Shown here one piece after another: positions 18,252 through 25,713 of a stretch of 64,000 nucleotides of DNA. Under the pieces are notes generated by a model, which worked only from the letters and a program-made list of their open reading frames with translations, was not told where the DNA came from and ran no database searches. Within the stretch, counting starts at the first letter, position 1, and each line of letters opens with the position of its first letter. The stretch comes from an uncultured Oscillospiraceae bacterium (GTDB taxonomy: Bacteria; Bacillota; Clostridia; Oscillospirales; Acutalibacteraceae): NCBI GenBank assembly GCA_902492045.1, contig CABUKB010000006.1, positions 1 through 64,000 of the forward strand. The letters are read 5' to 3'. The position numbers and the translations under genes are program-made.

Positions 18252-18324
18252 ATCGAATGCAAACGCCGCTCTCAAAAAACGGGGGTATGGGCCGTTTTAC
18301 GAGAGATGAAAGGACGGAGGAGAT

Positions 18325-19860
18325 ATGAAGATTTTAACAGCCCGGGACATGCGCCTGGTCGAGGCGGCGGCTGTCGCCGGAGGCCTCGATTATCCCCGCT
18401 TGATGGAGAATGCCGGCAGTGCGGCCGGCCGCATGATCCGCTCGCGGTACGATGTCCGGGGCCGGAAGGTCTCCGTTTTGTGCGGCAAGGGGAACAATGG
18501 CGGCGACGGATTCGTCGTGTCCCGCAAGTTGATGGAAACGGGGGCGGAGGTGACGGTCGTCCTTCTCTGCGGGAAACCGGCCACACCGGACGCGGCGGAT
18601 ATGCTGGCCCGCGTCGTGGGGATGGGAGCCGCTCTGTGCGACATGGAAACCGAGCCGTATGTGGCGATGACGGCGGTGCGGGAGGCCGAACTGCTGGTGG
18701 ACGCGGTGTACGGCATCGGCTTTCACGGACGGCTGCCGGACGCCCTGCGCCCGGTCTTCCGGCTGGCCAATCAGAGTGCCGCCCCCATCGTGGCTTTGGA
18801 TATCCCCAGTGGCTTTAGCGCCGATTCGGGGGTTTACGACGAGGACGCCATCCGGGCGGACTTCACCGTTACCTTCACGGCCATGAAACCCGGGCTGCTC
18901 GTCCATGGAGCATCGGCGTTGACCGGGCCGGTGGAAGTGGCGCAGATCGGGATTGACCCGGCTTTGCTTGACCAGTATGCCCCCAGCCAAACCGTTATAG
19001 ACTGGGATATGGTCAAAGCCTGTTTCCTGCTCCGCCCGCTGGACAGCCATAAAGGAACGTTTGGCCGGGTCCTGGCTGTGTGCGGCAGCGTGGGAATGGC
19101 CGGCGCGGCCCTGCTGGCCGTGCGGGCCGCTCAACGTTGCGGGGCCGGTTTGGTGGCGGCTGCCCTGCCACGGTCCCTGTATCCGGTCGCAGCCGGACAG
19201 AATCTGGAAGCGGTATACCGTCTGCTTCCCGAAACGCCGGATGGTCTGGTGGCGGCGGAAGCACGCTATCCACTGCGGGAAGAGCTCGGGCAGGCCACGG
19301 CGGTTTTGTGCGGATGCGGACTGGGCCGGGGGGATTCGGTGACGGCGGTGGTGGAGGATATCCTTGCGCAGGCATCCTGTCCGGTGGTCCTGGACGCTGA
19401 TGGCATAAATGCGGCGGCGGGGCATATACATATAGGGAAAACAGCCCGCGTGCCGGTGGTTTTGACGCCGCATCCGGGGGAAATGGCCCGGCTGACTGGC
19501 TGCCGGATCGAGGAGATACAGCAAAACCGGGTAGAGGCGGCCCGCAGCTTTGCGGAGGAGCACCAGGCCGTGCTGGTACTCAAAGGGTACCAAACCGTCG
19601 TCGCCGCCCCTGGCCGCGCCGTTTTGCTGAACACCACCGGGAATCCCGGGATGGCGACGGCCGGTAGTGGCGATGTTCTGGCCGGGATGATCGCGTCCTT
19701 GATCGCGCAGGGAATGGAACCGGCCCAAGCGGCAATGTGCGGCGTTCATCTGCACGGCCTGGCCGGGGACCGGGCGGCCGCCCGGCTTTCTCAGCACGCG
19801 ATGCAGCCCTCCGATATGATCGAGGAACTGGGCGGACTGTTTTCCAATCTGGAAAAATAG
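18325..19860 (+). CDS. nnr: Bifunctional NAD(P)H-hydrate repair enzyme (epimerase + ADP-dependent dehydratase)
   Basis: It repairs hydrated NADH and NADPH. The N-terminal YjeF epimerase domain (about 1-215) shows MENAGSAAGRMI and GKGNNGGDGFVVSRKL; the C-terminal ribokinase-like dehydratase domain (about 230-510) shows LTPHPGEMARLTG and NTTGNPGMATAGSGDVLAG. The 511-residue length matches the fused bacterial enzyme. ATG 18325 has GGACGGAGGAG just upstream. A lipoprotein gene follows after 12 bp, so they are probably co-transcribed. Confidence 0.95.
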   Translation: MKILTARDMRLVEAAAVAGGLDYPRLMENAGSAAGRMIRSRYDVRGRKVSVLCGKGNNGGDGFVVSRKLMETGAEVTVVLLCGKPATPDAADMLARVVGMGAALCDMETEPYVAMTAVREAELLVDAVYGIGFHGRLPDALRPVFRLANQSAAPIVALDIPSGFSADSGVYDEDAIRADFTVTFTAMKPGLLVHGASALTGPVEVAQIGIDPALLDQYAPSQTVIDWDMVKACFLLRPLDSHKGTFGRVLAVCGSVGMAGAALLAVRAAQRCGAGLVAAALPRSLYPVAAGQNLEAVYRLLPETPDGLVAAEARYPLREELGQATAVLCGCGLGRGDSVTAVVEDILAQASCPVVLDADGINAAAGHIHIGKTARVPVVLTPHPGEMARLTGCRIEEIQQNRVEAARSFAEEHQAVLVLKGYQTVVAAPGRAVLLNTTGNPGMATAGSGDVLAGMIASLIAQGMEPAQAAMCGVHLHGLAGDRAAARLSQHAMQPSDMIEELGGLFSNLEK

Positions 19861-19872
19861 GAGCTGAACCCT

Positions 19873-20427
19873 ATGGTCTGCCGCGTCTCGTGGAAGAGAG
19901 GACTCGCAGCCCTGGCGTTTTTGGTGGCTGCCGTGCTGTGCCTGGTTCTGGCCATGAGCAGCTGCAATAAAAGCGGCGGCGGGGCCGCGCCGCCGGTGGT
20001 TACGGGGTTTGAATGCGATGTCCGGCTGACTTACCGGGATATGGAGATCGCGGGCCATCTCACCCGCTTGAGCGCGGGTACGCTGACCCTGGCGTTTACC
20101 GAGCCCGCTTCTCTCCAGGATATGACGATGTCCTGGGACGGGGAGAACATTTCGATGAAGATGTACGGCCTGACCTTTGGCGTCGATCCTTCTGAGATCC
20201 CCGAAAGCGCGCTCGGAAAGGGGCTTGTCGACGCGCTTGACGTGGCGCTGCGCGCGGGGAGTTCCGCCGGTGAGGTCACAGAGGAAGGAATCAAGACCGA
20301 GGGGGAGTCGGTCAACGGGCAGTTTGAAATCCTGTCGGATCCGGAAAGCGGCCATCTTCTCTCTCTCAAGATTCCCTCCCTGAATCTGACAGCGGCTTTT
20401 TCCAATTTCGCTGTCACCACCTCCTGA
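19873..20427 (+). CDS. Predicted lipoprotein, unknown function
   Basis: A 184-residue protein with a signal peptide (basic CRVSWKRG, hydrophobic core residues 10-27) and a lipobox-like MSSC with Cys at about residue 31, followed by a Ser/Gly-rich linker. The mature part is built of short beta strands (FECDVRLTYRDMEIAGHL, LTLAFTEPASLQDMTMSW), a layout like LolA-type or outer-leaflet lipid-binding folds, but no specific family is recognised. The Met at -3 of the lipobox is less usual, so lipidation is likely rather than sure. It follows nnr by 12 bp and ends at a strong terminator. Confidence 0.6.
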   Translation: MVCRVSWKRGLAALAFLVAAVLCLVLAMSSCNKSGGGAAPPVVTGFECDVRLTYRDMEIAGHLTRLSAGTLTLAFTEPASLQDMTMSWDGENISMKMYGLTFGVDPSEIPESALGKGLVDALDVALRAGSSAGEVTEEGIKTEGESVNGQFEILSDPESGHLLSLKIPSLNLTAAFSNFAVTTS

Positions 20428-20433
20428 CAAAGG

Positions 20434-20460
20434 CCGCGGGGCTGTCGCCCCGCGGTTTTT
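20434..20460 (+). terminator. Terminator after nnr-lipoprotein unit
   Basis: Perfect 9-bp GC stem CCGCGGGGC / GCCCCGCGG with loop TGTC, followed by TTTTT. Confidence 0.85.
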
Positions 20461-20569
20461 CTGCCCGGTTCCAGCCTTGGGAAAAGGAGAAGCCGCCCTC
20501 TCTTGCGCCGGGAGGGAAAACATGTTATGATAAGACTTCAGTGTGCGGGGTCGCAGAGGAGGAATGAGG

Positions 20570-21391
20570 ATGGACAACCGGCCCATCGGCGTTTTTGATT
20601 CGGGCTTGGGGGGGCTGACGGTCGTCCGGCAGTTGCTGAAAATGCTTCCCGGTGAGGATATCGTGTATTTTGGGGATACCGGACGGGTGCCTTACGGAAC
20701 CCGCAGCCCTGAAACTATTGAGAAATATACCCGGCAGGATTGCCGTTTCTTGTTGTCAAAAGGTGTCAAGCTCATCATCGCCGCGTGCGGTACGGTCAGT
20801 TCAACCGCCCCGCACGTCCTAAGGGCGCTTCCCGTTCCCGCCATGGGGGTGGTGGAGCCAGCCGCCGGTGCCGCGGTTTCCAGTTCGAGGACAGGGCACA
20901 TCGGGATTCTGGGCACGACGGCGACCATCCGTTCGGCATCGTTTGAAAAACGAATTTTAGAGCTTCGCCCCGATGCTGAGGTGACGCCCATTGCCTGCCC
21001 TCTGTTCATTCCTCTGGTGGAAAATGGATGGATAGAACCCGGCAACGAGGCGACGCTCGCGGTTGCCAGACGCTATTTGGCGCCACTGGCCGGCAAGCGT
21101 GTGGATACGCTGATCTTGGGGTGTACCCATTTTCCGCTTTTGGCGCCGATTCTCTCCACGGTCGTGGGCCCGGGCGTCACGCTGATTGATTCGGGGGAGG
21201 CGTGCGCCGCCCTTTGCGCAGCCAGGCTGAAAAAGGACGGCGCGCTCAACCAGACAAAACGGGCGGGCATGTGCCATTTTTACGTCACCGACCTGCCGAA
21301 CGATTTTACCCATGTGGCCCGGATGTTTCTCGGGCGGGATGTGGGCGGAGATACCGAGCGGGTGGATGTGGAAACCCTGCCGGAAGCCTAA
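20570..21391 (+). CDS. murI: Glutamate racemase
   Basis: It makes D-glutamate for peptidoglycan. The 273-residue protein begins IGVFDSGLGGLTV and has both catalytic cysteines: Cys73 in AACGTVSSTA and the second in ILGCTHFPLL near residue 185. The usual first motif is ACNTA/S; here Asn is replaced by Gly, a variant I have seen in clostridial proteins. ATG 20570 is chosen because AGAGGAGG ends seven bases upstream; an ATG at 20564 is too close. It heads the murI-DUF1934-argS group. Confidence 0.93.
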   Translation: MDNRPIGVFDSGLGGLTVVRQLLKMLPGEDIVYFGDTGRVPYGTRSPETIEKYTRQDCRFLLSKGVKLIIAACGTVSSTAPHVLRALPVPAMGVVEPAAGAAVSSSRTGHIGILGTTATIRSASFEKRILELRPDAEVTPIACPLFIPLVENGWIEPGNEATLAVARRYLAPLAGKRVDTLILGCTHFPLLAPILSTVVGPGVTLIDSGEACAALCAARLKKDGALNQTKRAGMCHFYVTDLPNDFTHVARMFLGRDVGGDTERVDVETLPEA

Positions 21392-21422
21392 TACAATTTA
21401 AATGAAATCAGGGAGCAATCCT

Positions 21423-21839
21423 ATGGATGTACTCATATCCGTCGCCGGCACCCAGCGGGTGGACGGCAGCGAAGAAACCATCCGGCTGACGACGGCCGGC
21501 CGGATGGAACCGGACGGAGACGGCTGGAAACTGATCTATGAGGAATCGGCCGCGACCGGCATGGAGGGTGTGACCACCACCATACGGGCTGAAGCGGACG
21601 AGGTGAGGCTGGAAAGGACCGGCAACCTGCATTCGCTCCTGGTCCTGCAAAAGGGGCGGCGGCATCAATGCAGCTACGACACCCCCTATGGCACGCTGCT
21701 GCTCGGAGTGTACACCAGCGATTGCCGCAACGAGCTGACGGACGCCGGCGGCGAACTGCGGTTTTCCTATACGCTGGACACGAATGCAGGCACGCTGTCG
21801 GCCCATGACGTGTGTATCTCCGTCAAGGAAGTTTCATAA
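21423..21839 (+). CDS. DUF1934 beta-barrel protein (YwiB family)
   Basis: A 138-residue protein with the YwiB pattern: a beta start MDVLISVAGTQRVDG, a central LIYEESAATGMEGVTTTI and a late TPYGTLLLGVYT. These lipocalin-like proteins are found directly upstream of argS in many Firmicutes, as here, 15 bp apart. Their role is not known. ATG 21423 is preferred because AGGGAGC lies at the right distance, while the in-frame ATG at 21402 has no ribosome site. It is 31 bp from murI and likely co-transcribed. Confidence 0.82.
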   Translation: MDVLISVAGTQRVDGSEETIRLTTAGRMEPDGDGWKLIYEESAATGMEGVTTTIRAEADEVRLERTGNLHSLLVLQKGRRHQCSYDTPYGTLLLGVYTSDCRNELTDAGGELRFSYTLDTNAGTLSAHDVCISVKEVS

Positions 21840-21854
21840 ACAGGAGGCTGTTTT

Positions 21855-23543
21855 ATGCACAATATGGTATCCATTGCGGAAGAGCAGGTGCGGCAGGCCG
21901 TTCTGCGCGCCGCCGGAGAAGCCGTGGCTGCGGGGGAACTCCCCGCCGAACCCATGCCCGCCTTTGTTGTGGAGGTGCCGGGCGACCGGGCGCATGGGGA
22001 TTTTGCGGTCAACGCCGCCCTGGCCAGCGCCAAGGCGTTTCGCCGTTCGCCTCGCCAGATCGCGGATATCCTCTGCAAGCACCTGGATTTGACCGGTACC
22101 TTTCTGCAAAAAGTCGAAGTGGCGGGCCCGGGATTTCTCAACTTTACCCTCTCACCGGCGTATTACGCGGCGGCGGTGGAGGCGGTTCTGGAGGACGGGG
22201 ACAGCTACGGCCGCTCGGACTTCGGCCAGGGGAAAAAGGTGCTGGTGGAATTTGTCTCCGCCAACCCGACCGGCCCCATGCATATCGGCAACGCCCGGGG
22301 CGGAGCGTTGGGCGACTGCCTGGCGTCGGTGCTGGACTGGGCGGGTTATCAGGTCGGAAGAGAATTCTATATCAACGACGCGGGCAATCAGATTGAAAAA
22401 TTCGGCCGGTCGCTCGAGGCGCGTTACCTTCAGCTCTATCGCGAGGGCATCGAGATGCCGGAGGAAGCCTATTTGGGACAGGATATTGTGGACCATGCCA
22501 AAGCCTTCGCCGAACAAGAGGGGGACCGGTTTGTGGACGCCCCGTCCGAGGAACGGAGAAAGGCCCTGGTAGCTTACGCTCTGCCTCTGAATATTGCGGG
22601 GCTGGAACGCGACCTCGCCGCCTATCGCATCCGGTATGACCGGTGGTTCCGGGAATCCTCCCTGTATGAGAACGGCGAGCCACAGCAGGTGGTCCGGCTG
22701 CTCACCGAAAAGGGATATACCTATGAGCAGGACGGCGCCGTCTGGTTCAAGGCAACGGCCCTCGGCGCGGATAAGGATTTTGTGCTGGTTCGCTCCAACG
22801 GCCTGCTGACCTACGTGGTGCCCGATATCGCGTACCATTATAACAAGCTGGTGACCCGGGGATTTGATCTGGCTATCAACGTACTGGGGGCCGATCATCA
22901 CGGATATGTGCCCCGTCTGAAGGCGGCTCTCCAGGCACTCGGTGTGGATCCGGACCGTTTGCGGGTGGTCCTGATGCAGATGGTGCGGCTTATCCGGGAC
23001 GGAGAGGTGGTCAAGGCCTCCAAGCGTTCGGGTAAGGCGATCACGCTGGTCACACTGCTTGAAGAAATCCCCATCGACGCCGCCCGGTTCTATTTCAATC
23101 TTCGGGAAGCCAACACGCAGCTCGATTTTGACCTTGATCTCGCTGTGGAGCAGTCTGCCTCCAATCCGGTGTATTATGTACAATACGCCCACGCCCGCAT
23201 CTGCTCGATTTTCCGCAACCTGGCGGGGGAGGGGATTCATCCCCGCGCCTGTACGGCCGGGGAACTGGAGGCGCTGTCCTCGCCGGAGGAACGGGAACTG
23301 ATCCGTTTCCTGGCGGCATTTCCCGGGGAAATCGCCGCCGCCGCCCGAGAATTCGATCCTTCGCGGATCACCCGGTATACCCTGGAGTTGGCCGGCCTCT
23401 TCCATAAATTTTATAATGCCCGCCGGGTTAAAGGGGAGGCCGAACCGCTTTTGCAGGCGCGTCTTGCCCTGTGCGCCGCCGTGCGGACGGTACTCGGCAA
23501 TGCGCTGCGCCTGATGAAGATCGACGCGCCGGAGACCATGTAA
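21855..23543 (+). CDS. argS: Arginyl-tRNA synthetase
   Basis: A class I synthetase charging tRNA-Arg. The 562-residue protein has the N-terminal Arg-tRNA additional domain (about 1-90, ending GPGFLNFTLS), the HIGH motif as HIGN at 143-146 within SANPTGPMHIGNARGG, the LGADHHGYVPRLKAAL region and the KMSKS-equivalent VVKASKRSGKAITL near 380. The C-terminal DALR anticodon-binding domain ends with ALRLMKIDAPETM. ATG 21855 follows CAGGAGG. A hairpin at 23580-23610 ends the unit. Confidence 0.97.
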   Translation: MHNMVSIAEEQVRQAVLRAAGEAVAAGELPAEPMPAFVVEVPGDRAHGDFAVNAALASAKAFRRSPRQIADILCKHLDLTGTFLQKVEVAGPGFLNFTLSPAYYAAAVEAVLEDGDSYGRSDFGQGKKVLVEFVSANPTGPMHIGNARGGALGDCLASVLDWAGYQVGREFYINDAGNQIEKFGRSLEARYLQLYREGIEMPEEAYLGQDIVDHAKAFAEQEGDRFVDAPSEERRKALVAYALPLNIAGLERDLAAYRIRYDRWFRESSLYENGEPQQVVRLLTEKGYTYEQDGAVWFKATALGADKDFVLVRSNGLLTYVVPDIAYHYNKLVTRGFDLAINVLGADHHGYVPRLKAALQALGVDPDRLRVVLMQMVRLIRDGEVVKASKRSGKAITLVTLLEEIPIDAARFYFNLREANTQLDFDLDLAVEQSASNPVYYVQYAHARICSIFRNLAGEGIHPRACTAGELEALSSPEERELIRFLAAFPGEIAAAAREFDPSRITRYTLELAGLFHKFYNARRVKGEAEPLLQARLALCAAVRTVLGNALRLMKIDAPETM

Positions 23544-23579
23544 TCTTTCAGCTTTATGATAAATCCGAAACTACAGGGG

Positions 23580-23610
23580 ACAGCGCGGCGGAACTCTTCC
23601 GCCGCGCTGT
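23580..23610 (+). terminator. Hairpin after argS
   Basis: A 14-bp stem ACAGCGCGGCGGAA / TTCCGCCGCGCTGT with a 3-base loop. No clear T-run follows, so efficiency is uncertain. Confidence 0.5.
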
Positions 23611-23640
23611 CAGAAGCGGCCGGCATGGGCGCTTATTTTC

Positions 23641-24069
23641 CTAAATGAAAAATAGTCTTTCTGCTGTATCAAATCCGTAAATCAAATTATTATGATCGAA
23701 ATCCTGCTCATGATAACTCCCCCGGTTCGGAACATAGCGTTCATTCATCCAGCATGTCAAATAATGGCCATGGCCAAGCATGGACAAGACCATATTTAAA
23801 ACCGCGTCATCACAGTAGGTCAAATCCTTCGACACCTCGAAGATATGCCTCGTCATCAACCCCTCTTCGGCTCGGAAAAGGTTGTATGCATAAAAGGCAT
23901 AACGGTGATCGGTGGTATTGTAAATCGCGTGGACATAATCGCTGTACAGCCAGGGTAAGTAATGGTCATCTCCCTCAGCCGTCAGGATGCTCAAAATAAA
24001 CGAGCATTCCGGATAGGCATTCATGACCGGTTTCAAGTTGACAGGATTCAAGTGCTTATCCATTTTCAT
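23641..24069 (-). pseudogene. N-terminal fragment of a peptide-cluster-associated protein
   Basis: A 142-residue product: YPECSFILSIL, HYLPWLYSDYVHAIY and GHYLTCWMNERYVPNRGSY, then NNLIYGFDTAERLFFI and an early TAG. The pattern (a strand-rich half with Y-x-P-x-R, then I-Y-G-[YF]-D) recalls proteins of about 330-370 residues in Firmicute NRPS and ribosomal-peptide clusters, which continue far beyond this point. The coding part stops where sequence typical of the argS 3' flank begins, so the rest was probably deleted. ATG 24069 or 24063 is the likely start, overlapping the restored end of the upstream gene. Confidence 0.5.
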
Positions 24070-25119
24070 AGTGCCGCAACTCCCCATAGGCAAGTTCAAT
24101 GGCTGCGATTTCCAACGCATCGTTTGCTTTCAATAGGGCATCACCTGACTCATATCGTCTTTATCCTGTCTGGATGGGCATCTTAAATAAAGTTCCGCAG
24201 CCCTCTTGGCCGACAGTACAATCGAATCATAGTTTTCAAGAATGCAAGCGGAATGAATCATGCCCAATTCATACAGCCGCTTCATACGATACTGCATGAT
24301 CACTTGATGTTCTTTATACTGTATCATAGATTCGGTTATCGGTCCTGTCCGGGAATCCCATTCGTATTGAATTTGCTCTTCAAGGGCTTTGACTGCTGTG
24401 GCACCATATACTTCCGTACCCTTGCACGCGGTGTCCTGACCGCCTTTTGATTCTAAAAAACAAGATAAATCCGTTTCAATCCGATGCGGGTCAAGCGCTT
24501 CATGAAACGCGTCATTCTTAATCAATATGTTAATCAAGAGATCCCCGTTTTTTATCGGCATATAAGCCGATAAAAACGACTCCAGCTTTACCTGCTGGTT
24601 CATGAACACCTGATTTTGACTCAAGCCAGTGAGGAAAATCGTCGTCTCATCGCCGGAATATCCGCTCAATAAAGCTTGACAGGTCTGATCCGATGGGTCA
24701 TTTGATAAAAACGGAAGAAAACGCGAATGCATATCAAGAAGGCAATACCGATTATGCCGCAACAGTTCAAAAAGCAAAGACAAAACCGTCGTAACCTCAT
24801 CGGCACATAGCTCATACGGCAATGTATAGGATTCATACTGCAGGGCCATGGATCCCTTACGAATCTGCGCCCAATGGTACGCAGGATTTCCAAACCGCTT
24901 TGATGCCGTATTGAATGACGGAACAATATAGCTATGCAGCAGCAGGGGTTCATACTTTTCCAGTTCGGTAAAAAGGATGCTAAGAGGGACCGCATAATTC
25001 GGCAAATCCTGGAGAATGCCGTCCGTATAAACAGGATTTCGTATATCTCGTTTATTCAAGACATCCTTCACTCCATTTGATTGAATATGTCCATTGTTTA
25101 TCTTACACAATTCTATCAC
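24056..25119 (-). pseudogene. Frameshifted peptide-cluster-associated protein, paralogue of neighbour
   Basis: The open frame gives 329 residues ending SQVMPY at 24130. If one base is shifted near 24140-24150 the reading continues as DALLKANDALEIAAIELAYG and RHYENG and stops at 24056, just over the start of the next gene, which is the expected tandem overlap. The C-terminal helical part (GATAVKALEEQIQYEWDSR, EHQVIMQYRMKRLYELG) resembles the same family as the neighbour. The start is uncertain: GTG 25119 has no ribosome site, while TTG 25059 follows GGAG and AAGGA. The AT-richer composition suggests acquired DNA. It is classed as a probable pseudogene. Confidence 0.5.
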
Positions 25120-25713
25120 TTTATTCTATAAATGTCAATATTCATTAGAATACTTATTTTATATGATTAATTTTTGTTTTATTTTTATAATAAAAACTTT
25201 ATTTGTGGCTCTAAAACCCAAAAGGAAGCCCCGGCGGAAGGCAACAATGACAGTTTTGTAAAAATTGGAGATTGAAATTGCAAAACGGTAATGGTTTTGT
25301 AATCAAAACCGGTGGCTTTATCCGACCCATCCGTGGTATCATACAGGCAATAGGCTCCGGCCACCCTGGTTTGCCGGCAGATAGGACCTTTTTCCATTTG
25401 CTCGTGTGATCTTCATGAATTTCACCGAACAATTTCATGAAATATGCCTTTGATTTTCCAATGGCAGAGGCTGCATTTCTATGCTATACTGAGTTTATGT
25501 GTGAGAAACAACCGGCAGCCCAAAGAGGCGCCTCTTCCGCGAAATTTGTCGAACCCGCCGGCGGAAAGTCGGATTCGTTGTGATGGCCCCTGCCCGGCAT
25601 ACTGAACGGAACCCCGGCATATCTTGGATACGGGTGCCTGTCCCTCGGGAGGCTTTCCGCCTGAATTTCCGCCATTTTCCCCCTTTCAATGCTGATGCAA
25701 AGGAGATGCCGCC
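25120..25713. other. Non-coding stretch upstream of CotH and the decayed pair
   Basis: 25120-25210 is very AT-rich and may hold the promoter of the minus-strand decayed genes. Short open frames at 25185-25438 on the minus strand have no ribosome site and no recognisable protein pattern. The last 230 bases lead into the CotH gene. Confidence 0.4.
25482..25490 (+). promoter_or_regulatory. Extended -10 promoter candidate for the CotH operon
   Basis: TGCTATACT with a poor -35 (TGGCAG at 25462-25467). It is about 225 bp upstream of the CotH start, giving a long leader, so support is moderate. Confidence 0.4.

Noticed and set aside
18334..20586. 750-codon open frame on the minus strand across nnr and the lipoprotein gene
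   Set aside because: It is the antisense of clear genes in GC-rich DNA, has no ribosome site and crosses a terminator and the murI start.
25185..25438. Two short minus-strand open frames
   Set aside because: No ribosome site, mutually overlapping in different frames, no family pattern.
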